A DNA stretch of 64,000 bases, taken from the NCBI RefSeq assembly GCF_021353295.2, contig NZ_CP120635.1, positions 2,001,501-2,065,500 on the forward strand, given 5' to 3'. How positions within the stretch are numbered: position 1 is the first letter of the stretch; every line of letters starts with the position of its first letter. The notes below the pieces were generated by a model, which saw only the letters and a program-made list of their open reading frames with translations, was not told the origin of the DNA and searched no databases. Shown here one piece after another: positions 34,538 to 44,346 of the stretch. The stretch comes from Pseudodesulfovibrio thermohalotolerans (GTDB taxonomy: Bacteria; Desulfobacterota; Desulfovibrionia; Desulfovibrionales; Desulfovibrionaceae). Position numbers and translations under genes: made by a program.

Positions 34538-35776
34538 ATGGACGAACACGCTCCGGAAACGAAAAACGAAAAACAGACCGGGCTCGACAGACTCCTTACG
34601 TGGATCTATCGGCCCGGTCCTCTTATTGTTCTCTTTACTTTGGCCTTTTTGGCCATGGCCGGATTAGGTTGGAAGCTTCTGACCGCGAAGACGCCACCGC
34701 CTCAGGTCATCGCTCCCGTGACCGAGGAACGGGCCCCCCAGGTCGAACCGCAGCGCGACAAGGTCTATGAAGAAGCCGCTTCCGATCTGGAGGATCGAGT
34801 CAAACAGGCCGACCTGGCCATCATCGAGACCATGCGCGACCTTGATATCAAGATGCACGATCTTGAGTTGGTGGATGTGGAGCTTCGCCGTTTCGAAGAT
34901 CGCGGGTACCATTATCAGGTATTGCAATTCCCCAAGGTTTCCGACCGAGGCCGTTTTCTGGTCACATTGCGCAAAAAGCTCTACAAGCGTCTCCCCGACG
35001 CGACCCTGCTCGATAACGGCGACACAGAAGCGGCGGTCGAGATAGACGGACAGCGCACCCACCTGCTGCTCCTTGAAGCCACGCCGCAGATCATTGCTTT
35101 GCCCGAAGCCAAAGGTCCCAAACTGGCGGTGGTCATAGACGACGTAGGCGAAAACTATGGACTGCTCCGGGGACTCGCCGCCCTCGACATCCCGCTTTCC
35201 TTTGCGGTATGGCCCAACGCCAGCCACACAAGGGAATGCGTGGACCTCATCACCAAAACGCATCATGACCTGCTCATCCATTTCCCCATGGAGCCCATGG
35301 GCTACCCCGCAGTCAAACCTGGAGACGACGCCCTGTTCGTGTCCATGTCCGACGACGAGGTCCGACAACGTATCGGGGACAATCTTAGGCGTATACCCGA
35401 GGCCATCGGCGTGAACAATCACATGGGTTCGCGCTTCACGGCAAACGCACGGGGAATGCGGGCAGCCCTTACGGAGTTTCGGCGGCACGGCCTGTTCTTT
35501 CTGGACAGTCTCACATCGGGCAAGAGCGTTGGCCGCGCCACGGCCAAGGACGTGGGAATCCCCTTCTACGAACGGGACACGTTTCTGGACAACGTCAAGG
35601 ACGTGAACGCCATTGTGCTGCAACTGCGCAAGACCGAGCGGGTGGCCAAGCGCAAGGGGTGGGCCATTGCCATCGGCCATCCCTACCGGGAAACTCTGGC
35701 CGCTCTCAAGCAGTGGCAGACAAGCCGCGACCAGTCCATTCAGGTTATTTCCCTGTCGAAACTTCGTCCCGAATAA
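34538..35776 (+). CDS. divergent polysaccharide deacetylase (YibQ/DUF610 family)
   Basis: A 412-residue protein with an N-terminal membrane anchor (about 28-47), a linker with a predicted coiled coil, and a C-terminal domain starting LAVVIDDVGENYGLLRGLAALDIPLSFAVWP, the divergent deacetylase signature, with FPMEPM and VNNHMGSRFT. The fold suggests a periplasmic enzyme on sugar polymers, but the function of the family is not settled. It ends the EnvC-CtpA-YibQ trio. Confidence 0.87.
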   Translation: MDEHAPETKNEKQTGLDRLLTWIYRPGPLIVLFTLAFLAMAGLGWKLLTAKTPPPQVIAPVTEERAPQVEPQRDKVYEEAASDLEDRVKQADLAIIETMRDLDIKMHDLELVDVELRRFEDRGYHYQVLQFPKVSDRGRFLVTLRKKLYKRLPDATLLDNGDTEAAVEIDGQRTHLLLLEATPQIIALPEAKGPKLAVVIDDVGENYGLLRGLAALDIPLSFAVWPNASHTRECVDLITKTHHDLLIHFPMEPMGYPAVKPGDDALFVSMSDDEVRQRIGDNLRRIPEAIGVNNHMGSRFTANARGMRAALTEFRRHGLFFLDSLTSGKSVGRATAKDVGIPFYERDTFLDNVKDVNAIVLQLRKTERVAKRKGWAIAIGHPYRETLAALKQWQTSRDQSIQVISLSKLRPE

Positions 35777-35799
35777 ATCTTGCCCGGCTTTTGTTGAAG

Positions 35800-35828
35800 C
35801 CCGCGCCACCGATTGCGCGGGGCCTTTC
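35800..35828 (+). terminator. weak terminator after the YibQ-like gene
   Basis: GCCCGCGC (35800-35807) pairs with GCGCGGGGC (35816-35824) with one bulged G, followed by CTTT. Confidence 0.4.
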
Positions 35829-36029
35829 GTCCGTGTCTTTGGAGGCTAACCGGGGCCATTTTTTTGAATACTTGCGGGACGTTGCCCTGCCAACCATTTG
35901 AATGTATTGATATTGACATTAGGCAATATTTCACGTTAGCCACCGCGGCCATCAGGACCAATCGGGCGGGGATTTCGTCTTGCCGTTGCAAGCGAATCGC
36001 GGGAGAGGTACAATAAATCTTAAGAATCG
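35829..36029. other. AT-rich upstream region of fliM
   Basis: No gene is seen. The part 35880-35935 is clearly more AT-rich than the surroundings and includes TTGACA (35911-35916) without a good -10 element. It probably holds a promoter that reads into the hairpin at 36030-36072 and possibly on to fliM. Confidence 0.3.
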
Positions 36030-36072
36030 AACGGATTCCGTCGATAAGAAAAGACGGATCGGCCCGTTTTTT
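36030..36072 (+). terminator. terminator or attenuator in the fliM leader
   Basis: ATTCCGTC pairs with GACGGAT (one bulged T) across a 10-base loop, and AACGG (36030-36034) closes with CCGTT (36064-36068), leaving a 4-base bulge; TTTTTT (36067-36072) follows. It lies 84 bases before fliM on the same strand, so it may end the upstream transcript or act as an attenuator. Confidence 0.45.
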
Positions 36073-36155
36073 GCTTGTTGTTTTACGATGTTCAATTTCC
36101 CGGCACAGGCCGGCCAAACGGGCCGTAGAATCGGCGACCATGAGGCTTTGTCCAG

Positions 36156-37133
36156 ATGAGCAAAATCCTCGAACAAGATGAAGTAGATGCCCTGCTCCGG
36201 GGTCTTTCCGGCGGGGATGTCGAAACCGAGACCGAGATTCCTGAAGATGATACCGGCGTGGTCGCCTTTGACCTGGCCAATCAGGACAGGATCATTCGCG
36301 GCCGTATGCCCGTGCTCGAGATCGTCAACGACCGCTTCGCTCGTCTGTGCACCAACGCGCTGGCCAACACCATGCGCAAGCGGGTCGACATCAACCCCAT
36401 TTCCATAGACATGTCGAAGTTCGGCGATTTCATGCGTTCCCTGCCGGTGCCGACTTCCATCTCCATATTCAAAATGGACCCCCTGCGCGGCAATGCCCTG
36501 CTGGTTGTCGATTCCCGCCTGGTGTTCGCGCTGGTCGAAAATTTCTTTGGCGGCGCGGGAAGCCAGCCCAAGGTTGAAGGGCGCGACTTCACCCCCATCG
36601 AACAAGCCATTGTCGAGCGGGTAGTCAAGATCGCCCTTGCCAATATGGAGGAATCCTGGAAGCCGGTGCACGAGGTTCACGTGGAGATGGTCCGCACCGA
36701 GGTGAACCCCCAGTTCGCGGCCATTGTTCCGCCTTCGGACGTAGTCATCGTCGTCACCTTCGAAGTCGAACTGGAAAACGCCATCGGGTCGCTCATCGTC
36801 TGCCTCCCCTACGCCACCATGGAGCCCATCCGCTCCAAGCTCCACGCCTCCTTCCAATCTGAACGCCTTGAAGTGGATCACGTCTGGATCAATCGATTCA
36901 AGGAGCGACTCATGGAAACTCCGGTCGAAATGGTCGTGCGCCTGGGCCGGACATCCATTTCGGGCCGCCAGCTTCTCTACCTTCAGGAAGGCGACATCAT
37001 CCTGCTCGACACTGATGAGGATGAGCTTCTCGAAGCCGAGGTCGAAGGCGTCCGCAAGTTCAAGGGACTGCCCGGCAGGGTCAAGGGCAACAAGTCCTTC
37101 AAGGTCGTGAAGGAAGAGGAAATCCGTTTCTGA
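36156..37133 (+). CDS. fliM: flagellar motor switch protein FliM
   Basis: A 325-residue C-ring protein. The N-terminal peptide MSKILEQDEVDALLRGL is the CheY-P binding segment; the middle domain (about 45-230) has the CheC-like fold with GRMPVLEIVNDRFARL; the C-terminal SpoA domain (about 245-325) contacts FliN. It governs rotation direction. It stands alone here, with no other flagellar structural gene nearby; the MinD/FlhG-like ATPase at 61.6 kb is far off. A terminator follows. Confidence 0.96.
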   Translation: MSKILEQDEVDALLRGLSGGDVETETEIPEDDTGVVAFDLANQDRIIRGRMPVLEIVNDRFARLCTNALANTMRKRVDINPISIDMSKFGDFMRSLPVPTSISIFKMDPLRGNALLVVDSRLVFALVENFFGGAGSQPKVEGRDFTPIEQAIVERVVKIALANMEESWKPVHEVHVEMVRTEVNPQFAAIVPPSDVVIVVTFEVELENAIGSLIVCLPYATMEPIRSKLHASFQSERLEVDHVWINRFKERLMETPVEMVVRLGRTSISGRQLLYLQEGDIILLDTDEDELLEAEVEGVRKFKGLPGRVKGNKSFKVVKEEEIRF

Positions 37134-37155
37134 TTTTCTCCCCAGTCAAGTCTTC

Positions 37156-37180
37156 AAGAGCCGCTCCAAGCGGCTCTTTT
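37156..37180 (+). terminator. rho-independent terminator of fliM
   Basis: A 9-bp perfect stem AAGAGCCGC/GCGGCTCTT with a 5-base loop; the stem ends in TT and TT follows. Confidence 0.75.
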
Positions 37181-37271
37181 CATTTCCTCCAAAAATGAAA
37201 TACCTTGACGAAAAGCCCGCGACACGATCAAAGTCCCAACTTGAAAAGCATTTCGAGAAGGAGTTTTCCCG

Positions 37272-38222
37272 ATGAAAAAAATTCTGTTGCTTGCGGCGGC
37301 CTTCCTGCTGGTCGCCTCCACCGCCTTTGCCGGTAAGACATATGTCATCTCCGTGACCCAGATCGTGGAGCATCCCGCTTTGGACGCCATGCGCATCGGC
37401 ATGGCCGACCGCCTCAAGGAAAAAGGCATCGATTTCACCTACAACGTCCACATCGCGCAAGGCAATATGGCCACCAACACCCAGATCGTCAGCCAGATCA
37501 TAGGCGAACGTCCCGATCTGGTGCTGGCCATCGCCACTCCGGGGGCCCAGGCCTGCGCCCAAAAGATTCATGATCGGCCCATCCTTTTCACCGGCGTGAC
37601 CGATCCGGTCACTGCGGGACTGGTCAAGGACCTCAAGAATACCAACGGGAAGAACATCACCGGCATGTCCGACTTCAGCCCCATGGACAAGCATGTGGCC
37701 CTGATCCGGGAGATCGTTCCCGGCGTCAAGACCATCGGCATCATCTACAACTCCGGCGAACCCAACTCTGTTCCCAATCTCAAGGCGTTGAAGGTAGAGG
37801 CCGCAAAGGTCGGCATCAATGTCGAAGAGGCGACCATCGCCAACTCCAGCGGTGTCTATCAGGCCGCAAAGAGCCTGGTGGGACGTTGCGACGTTGTCTA
37901 CATCGGGACGGACAACACCGTGGTTTCGGCCATCGAGTCCGCCGTGAAGGTCTGCACGGACAACAAGCTGCCGCTGATCGTCGGCGATGTGGATTCCGTG
38001 GCTCGCGGCGCCATCGCGGCCGTGGCCGTGGACTATTACAAGATGGGTTTGCAGACCGGCGACATGGCCGCCCGCATCCTGGTTGACGGCATTAATCCCG
38101 CCGACATGCCTGTTGAATTCCTCAACGATCTCAACCTGCACGTCAACCTGAAGGCCGCCAAGGCCATGGGGGTGACCCTGCCCCAGCCGGTCATCGACCG
38201 GGCGTCCAAGGTCATTGAATAG
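37272..38222 (+). CDS. ABC transporter substrate-binding protein (TrpX/PF04392 type)
   Basis: A 316-residue protein with a cleavable signal peptide (cut probably after STAFA) and the periplasmic-binding fold of the ABC_sub_bind family: VTQIVEHPALDAMRIGM, ITGMSDFSPMDKHVALIREIVPG, IGIIYNSGEPNSV. Members bind tryptophan or other small ligands; which one here is unknown. The permease and ATPase genes follow, after a terminator-like hairpin that should lower their expression relative to this gene. Confidence 0.88.
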   Translation: MKKILLLAAAFLLVASTAFAGKTYVISVTQIVEHPALDAMRIGMADRLKEKGIDFTYNVHIAQGNMATNTQIVSQIIGERPDLVLAIATPGAQACAQKIHDRPILFTGVTDPVTAGLVKDLKNTNGKNITGMSDFSPMDKHVALIREIVPGVKTIGIIYNSGEPNSVPNLKALKVEAAKVGINVEEATIANSSGVYQAAKSLVGRCDVVYIGTDNTVVSAIESAVKVCTDNKLPLIVGDVDSVARGAIAAVAVDYYKMGLQTGDMAARILVDGINPADMPVEFLNDLNLHVNLKAAKAMGVTLPQPVIDRASKVIE

Positions 38223-38260
38223 CGCGAAACGCATTTGCCAATTGTGCCCAGAAACGATAC

Positions 38261-38293
38261 AAGGCGCGCTGCTTCGACAACGCGCCTTTTTTT
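38261..38293 (+). terminator. intra-operon terminator between binding protein and permease
   Basis: AAGGCGCG (38261-38268) pairs with CGCGCCTT (38281-38288), followed by a T-run to 38293. It probably lets only part of the transcripts reach the permease and ATPase genes. Confidence 0.8.
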
Positions 38294-38348
38294 GTTTTTC
38301 AGCCGGATCCGCGACGGTTTCGGCTCCGGCAACCATTAGGATTACTAC

Positions 38349-39248
38349 ATGACTCTCTATGCATTGTTCGGCGCCATCGAGCAGGGATTCGCCTACGGCC
38401 TCATGGTCATCGGTGTATACCTGACCTTTCGAGTGCTCGATTTCCCGGATCTCACCGTTGACGGCAGCCTCCCTCTTGGTGCGGCCGTTTCAGCCATGGC
38501 CATTACTTCCGGCTACTCCCCGCTCCTGTCCATTTTCATGGCCGCTGGAGCCGGACTTCTGGCGGGAATGGTCACCGGCATCCTGAACACGAAGTTCAAG
38601 ATCCTCCATCTGCTCGCTTCCATCCTGACCATGACGGCACTCTATTCCATCAACCTGCGGGTGATGGGGCGGCCCAACATGGCGCTACTCGGGCAAGAAA
38701 CCGTGGTGGACAAATTCGTCGGTCTTTCCGGCCTGCTGCCGCAATACGCCACCCCACTGCTCTTCGCCCTCATCTGCCTGGCCGTGGTGGCCGCGCTGAT
38801 CTGGTTCCTGCACACCGAGCTTGGACTGGCCTTCCTGGCCACGGGCGACAACCAGCAGATGATTACCAGCCAGGGCGTGAACACCGACAACATCATTATC
38901 TTCGGCGTGGGCCTGTCCAACGCCTTGGTGGCCGCGTCCGGGGCGTTGGTGGCGCAGAATCAGGGCGCGGCGGACGTGAACATGGGCGTGGGCTCCATCG
39001 TCGCCGGGCTTGCCTCGGTCATTCTCGGCGAGACCGTGTTCGGCGACAAGACCATCTCCCGTGCGCTCATTGCCGCCCTGCTCGGCTCGGTGCTCTACCG
39101 TATCGCCATCGGCCTGGCCCTGGGGCTGAAGCTCGGCTCCTTCTCCATCACTCCCAGCGACCTGAACCTGATAACCGCCATTCTGGTGGTCTTCGCCCTG
39201 ATTATGCCCAAGATGAAACGCAAGTTCCTTGCAGGGAGGTCCAAATGA
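38349..39248 (+). CDS. ABC transporter permease (BPD_transp_2-like)
   Basis: A 299-residue membrane protein with about nine hydrophobic segments. LTVDGSLPLGAAVSA and the ATG-DNQQM segment are typical of the branched-chain/TrpY-like permeases that pair with PF04392 binding proteins. Its stop overlaps the ATPase start (ATGA). One copy probably forms a homodimer because no second permease gene is present. Confidence 0.88.
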   Translation: MTLYALFGAIEQGFAYGLMVIGVYLTFRVLDFPDLTVDGSLPLGAAVSAMAITSGYSPLLSIFMAAGAGLLAGMVTGILNTKFKILHLLASILTMTALYSINLRVMGRPNMALLGQETVVDKFVGLSGLLPQYATPLLFALICLAVVAALIWFLHTELGLAFLATGDNQQMITSQGVNTDNIIIFGVGLSNALVAASGALVAQNQGAADVNMGVGSIVAGLASVILGETVFGDKTISRALIAALLGSVLYRIAIGLALGLKLGSFSITPSDLNLITAILVVFALIMPKMKRKFLAGRSK

Positions 39249-40039
39249 TCTCCGTCTCCGAAGTGACCAAAGCCTTCAACAGGGGCGACGTCAATGAGGT
39301 CACCGCACTCAGCGGGGTGAACCTCGAAGTCAAGGATGGCGATTTCATCACCATCATCGGCTCCAACGGTGCCGGAAAGTCCACGTTCCTCAACGCCCTC
39401 GCCGGGTCGTTCCCCGTGGATTCCGGCCGGATCGTCCTAGACGGCCAGGACATCACCAAGTGGCCGGAACACAAGCGCGCCTCGCTCATCGGCCGAGTCT
39501 TTCAGGACCCGTTGCTCGGTACATGCGCCGGAGCGACCATCGAGCAGAACTTGGCCATGGCCAACAAGCGTGGCATGTTGCGCGGGCTCTCCCGAGGCGT
39601 CAAAAACAGGGACCGCGAGTTTTTCCGCGAAAAACTGTCCATCTTGGGGCTCGGCCTTGAAGACCGCCTGAAGACACATACCGGCCTGCTTTCTGGTGGC
39701 CAACGGCAGGCCCTGACCATGCTCATGGCAACTCTGGTCAGACCTCGCGTGCTCCTGCTCGACGAACATACCGCCGCCCTGGACCCCAAGACTGCGGGCA
39801 TGGTTCTGGGACTGACCGAGGAGATCGTCGGCTCCCTCAACCTGACGACCCTCATGGTGACCCACAACATGAAACAGGCTATCGCCCTGGGCAATCGGCT
39901 GATAATGTTCCATCGCGGCCAGGTGGTGCTGGACATCGAAGGCGAGGAAAAACGAAATCTCAAGGTCGAAGACCTCTTGGAACGCTTCTCGCGTCTGCGC
40001 GGGGACGAAGGTGTCTCCGACCGCATGTTGTTGGGTTGA
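39245..40039 (+). CDS. ABC transporter ATP-binding protein
   Basis: A 264-residue ATPase with Walker A GSNGAGKST (about 39-47), Q-loop near VFQDP, signature LLSGGQRQALTM, Walker B VLLLDEHTAALDP and switch His in VTHNMKQA. It powers the transporter formed with the two upstream genes. It overlaps the permease gene by four bases. Confidence 0.93.
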   Translation: MISVSEVTKAFNRGDVNEVTALSGVNLEVKDGDFITIIGSNGAGKSTFLNALAGSFPVDSGRIVLDGQDITKWPEHKRASLIGRVFQDPLLGTCAGATIEQNLAMANKRGMLRGLSRGVKNRDREFFREKLSILGLGLEDRLKTHTGLLSGGQRQALTMLMATLVRPRVLLLDEHTAALDPKTAGMVLGLTEEIVGSLNLTTLMVTHNMKQAIALGNRLIMFHRGQVVLDIEGEEKRNLKVEDLLERFSRLRGDEGVSDRMLLG

Positions 40040-40119
40040 GGCCGGTGCGGGCTTCAATCCACATGCTGGCAAATCGGTGCCGACAGGTATAAGACAGTAA
40101 CTGACAAACGGAGGCTTAC

Positions 40120-40542
40120 ATGGCTATTGAAAAGACCTTTTCCATCATCAAGCCCGATGCGGTCGAGCGCGGCCTCATCGCCGAAATTCTGAAAATGATC
40201 ACCGACTCCGGCCTCAAGATCAAAGGCTTGAAAATGATTCACATGGACCGCGCAAAGGCCGAAGGCTTCTACGCCGTGCACAAGGAACGCCCCTTCTTCG
40301 GCGAGTTGGTCGATTACATGATCTCCGGCCCGGTGGTGGTTTCCTGTCTCGAAGGCGAAAACGCCATTGAACGGTACCGCACTCTCATGGGGGCAACCAA
40401 TCCGGAGAACGCGGCCGAGGGCACCATTCGCGCTACGTACGGCCAGAGCATCCAAAATAACTCCTGCCACGGTTCAGACGGTCCCGACACCGCCAAGACC
40501 GAGGTGGCATACTTCTTCAACGACGACGAGTTGGTGGGATAA
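40120..40542 (+). CDS. ndk: nucleoside diphosphate kinase
   Basis: A 140-residue enzyme that moves the gamma-phosphate from ATP to other NDPs through phospho-His117 in [25 protein letters not shown] and [17 protein letters not shown] are typical. A GGAGG ribosome site precedes the start. TATAAG at 40088-40093 could be a -10 element but no -35 element fits. Its stop overlaps the proC start by one base. Confidence 0.97.
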   Translation: MAIEKTFSIIKPDAVERGLIAEILKMITDSGLKIKGLKMIHMDRAKAEGFYAVHKERPFFGELVDYMISGPVVVSCLEGENAIERYRTLMGATNPENAAEGTIRATYGQSIQNNSCHGSDGPDTAKTEVAYFFNDDELVG

Positions 40543-41345
40543 TGACAAAGAAAATCGGGTTCATAGGCGTAGGAAACATGGGGTCCGCCATCGCCAGGGG
40601 GCTGGCCTCCCGCGATGACATCGAACTGCACGGAGTGGACTTCAACAAGGCCAATCTCGAAAAGCTCAACAAGGAATTGGGGCTTATCGTGCAGGAGAAC
40701 GCGACCGACCTCGCCAAGGCGTGCGACTACATTGTCCTGGCCGTCAAGCCGCAACATGCCGAACCCGTGGTCAAGGAGTTGACGCCCCTGCTGGACATGA
40801 GCAAATGCCTGATCGCCATCTGCGCGGGCATCCCCCTGTCCACTTACGAGGATTGGACGGAAGACCGTTGCCCGGTTGTGCGCATCATGCCCAACACCCC
40901 GGCCCTGGTGGGCCATGGCGTGTCGGCAGTCTGCCTGGACAACCATAATCTGACCGACGAGAACAAGGCGCTGGTTCCCGAACTCTTCGCCTCGGTCGGC
41001 CAGGTGCACATTCTGCCGGAAAAGCTCTTCGACGCCTTCACCGGCGTTATCGGTTCCGGCCCGGCCTATGTCTTCTATTTCATGGAGGCCCTGATCGAGT
41101 CCGGAGTGGCCTTGGGCCTTACCCGGGCGCAGTCCGTGGATATGGTCAAGGGGTTGTTCCTCGGCTCCGCCGTCATGGCCGACAAGAGCGAACACTCCGT
41201 GTCCGAACTTCGTGAAATGGTCACCTCCCCCGGAGGGACGACCGTTCGGGCTCTCATGCACTTCGACCGGCAGGCTCTCAGAGGCGACATCATCGACGGC
41301 GTCTTCGAGTGCTACTATCGGAGCATGGAACTCGGCGAAAAGTAA
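40542..41345 (+). CDS. proC: pyrroline-5-carboxylate reductase
   Basis: A 267-residue enzyme making proline from pyrroline-5-carboxylate with NAD(P)H. The Rossmann start IGFIGVGNMGSAIARGL, VRIMPNTPALVGHG, GSGPAYVFYFMEAL and the C-terminal signature REMVTSPGGTTVRAL are all present. It starts on the last base of the ndk stop, so the two are coupled. A strong terminator follows. Confidence 0.97.
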   Translation: MTKKIGFIGVGNMGSAIARGLASRDDIELHGVDFNKANLEKLNKELGLIVQENATDLAKACDYIVLAVKPQHAEPVVKELTPLLDMSKCLIAICAGIPLSTYEDWTEDRCPVVRIMPNTPALVGHGVSAVCLDNHNLTDENKALVPELFASVGQVHILPEKLFDAFTGVIGSGPAYVFYFMEALIESGVALGLTRAQSVDMVKGLFLGSAVMADKSEHSVSELREMVTSPGGTTVRALMHFDRQALRGDIIDGVFECYYRSMELGEK

Positions 41346-41374
41346 TATCAACTCCAGCGCAAAGAGAAAGAAAA

Positions 41375-41386
41375 GCCGTTAACGGC
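41375..41386. repeat. 12-base perfect palindrome after proC
   Basis: GCCGTTAACGGC, 30 bases after the proC stop. It may be a minor hairpin or a protein site; no function is known. Confidence 0.25.
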
Positions 41387-41422
41387 AGCCGCGCTTTCGC
41401 ACGGTCATTTCTCCTTGAATTT

Positions 41423-41459
41423 AACGGGTTGCCGGTTTTTTACCAGCAACCCGTTTTTT
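41423..41459 (+). terminator. rho-independent terminator of ndk-proC
   Basis: AACGGGTTGC (41423-41432) pairs with GCAACCCGTT (41446-41455), ten pairs, with six T at 41454-41459. About 130 further bases up to the cbiB stop show nothing else. Confidence 0.88.
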
Positions 41460-41587
41460 GCATATCGAATCCGTTTGACCTGAAAAAAATTCATCACGCC
41501 CCCACATATCGCGGATGGCCAGGCGCGACACGGAGGCTCATTCCGGGAGTGCGTTCAAATAGGCAGCCTTTCCCCCCTCGGGAATCG

Positions 41588-42544
41588 TCAAACAAAAAAT
41601 AACAGTCGGATCAATCCAAGGGCAGGGATCAACACCAATGCGGTCCGTGTGCCGGTCTTTCGGGTCAGCGCAAAAAGCGTGCGAAGCATTTCCCGTGTCC
41701 ACGGATGCCCTTCCGGGCCGAGAACAGGTTTTTCCTTCACCTTGCCGAAATAAACGGTAGGCCCGCCCATCTGCCCTTCAAGGAGCCAGGCTGTAGCGGC
41801 CATGGGCCAGCCGGCATTGGGACTTTCCATCTTGACGGCGTCGGCGCGAAACCGGCTTTTGGCCATAGCGGCATTCAGCCCGAGCCTCCCGCCTGTGAAA
41901 AGGAGAAGAAACGCCGTAAGTCTTGCCGGAATCCAAGCCAGAAGGTCGTCGGTCAATGCCCCACCCTGCCCAAGATCGCGGAAACGATCCGTGCGATAGC
42001 CCCACATGGAGTCCATGGTGCTGACGGCCTTGTAGGCCCACATGCCGCCGGGGCCGAAGAGCGCGAGATAAAACAGGGGCGCGGTGAATCCGTCGTTGAG
42101 ATTTTCGCTGACGGTCTCGGCCAGGGTGCGGCGAATGTGGGATTCGTCCAGTTCGGCGGTTTCACGGCTGACAAGCATGGACAACGCACGTCGCGCACCG
42201 GAAAGGTCCCCGGAATCGAGAAACGCGGTCACCTTTTTGGCCTCGCGCATAAGACAGCCCAGGGCCAATCCGGCGTAAGCGAAATATACGGCCAGCATCG
42301 GGCCAAGGTATGAAATGCGAGTGAATGTGCTCACGGTAAACCAGGCGAGCCCGGAGAAAAGCACAACAGCGGTCCAGCCTGCCGCTCGAAGATTTACGCC
42401 AAGACGACGAACGATGGATTCGTAGAGATCAAGGCCTTTGCCGATGATCCGAACCGGATGTGGAAACCCTGCCGGGTCGCCCAAAAAACGATCCAGCAGA
42501 ACGGCGGCTACAGGTACGAGAAAAACGGCGGTGAGTTGATCCAT
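41588..42544 (-). CDS. cbiB: adenosylcobinamide-phosphate synthase
   Basis: A 318-residue membrane enzyme with several hydrophobic segments. LLDRFLGDPAGFPHPVRIIG, ETVSENLNDGFTAPLFY, KAVSTMDSMWGYRTDRFRDLG and SPNAGWPMAATAWLL are the CbiB/CobD signature. It attaches the aminopropanol arm in cobalamin synthesis. No other cobalamin gene is near. The start codon lies 6 bases after the T-run of the rpoD terminator, without a ribosome site. Confidence 0.94.
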   Translation of the reverse strand: MDQLTAVFLVPVAAVLLDRFLGDPAGFPHPVRIIGKGLDLYESIVRRLGVNLRAAGWTAVVLFSGLAWFTVSTFTRISYLGPMLAVYFAYAGLALGCLMREAKKVTAFLDSGDLSGARRALSMLVSRETAELDESHIRRTLAETVSENLNDGFTAPLFYLALFGPGGMWAYKAVSTMDSMWGYRTDRFRDLGQGGALTDDLLAWIPARLTAFLLLFTGGRLGLNAAMAKSRFRADAVKMESPNAGWPMAATAWLLEGQMGGPTVYFGKVKEKPVLGPEGHPWTREMLRTLFALTRKTGTRTALVLIPALGLIRLLFFV

Positions 42545-42550
42545 GAGCGT

Positions 42551-42585
42551 AAAAAGGGCCGGGAAGAGATACTCTTCCCGGCCCT
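42551..42585 (-). terminator. rho-independent terminator of the rpsU-rpoD operon
   Basis: A 14-bp perfect stem (AGGGCCGGGAAGAG and its complement, 3-base loop) with a T-run on the minus strand. It is one of the strongest hairpins in the window and abuts the cbiB start. Confidence 0.92.
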
Positions 42586-42594
42586 GTGTTGTGT

Positions 42595-44332
<1,738 letters not shown>

Positions 44333-44346
<14 letters not shown>

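Noticed and set aside
40067..40080. Sigma-54 promoter before ndk (TGGC...TGC)
   Set aside because: GG and GC are 9 bases apart rather than 10, and no activator site is seen.
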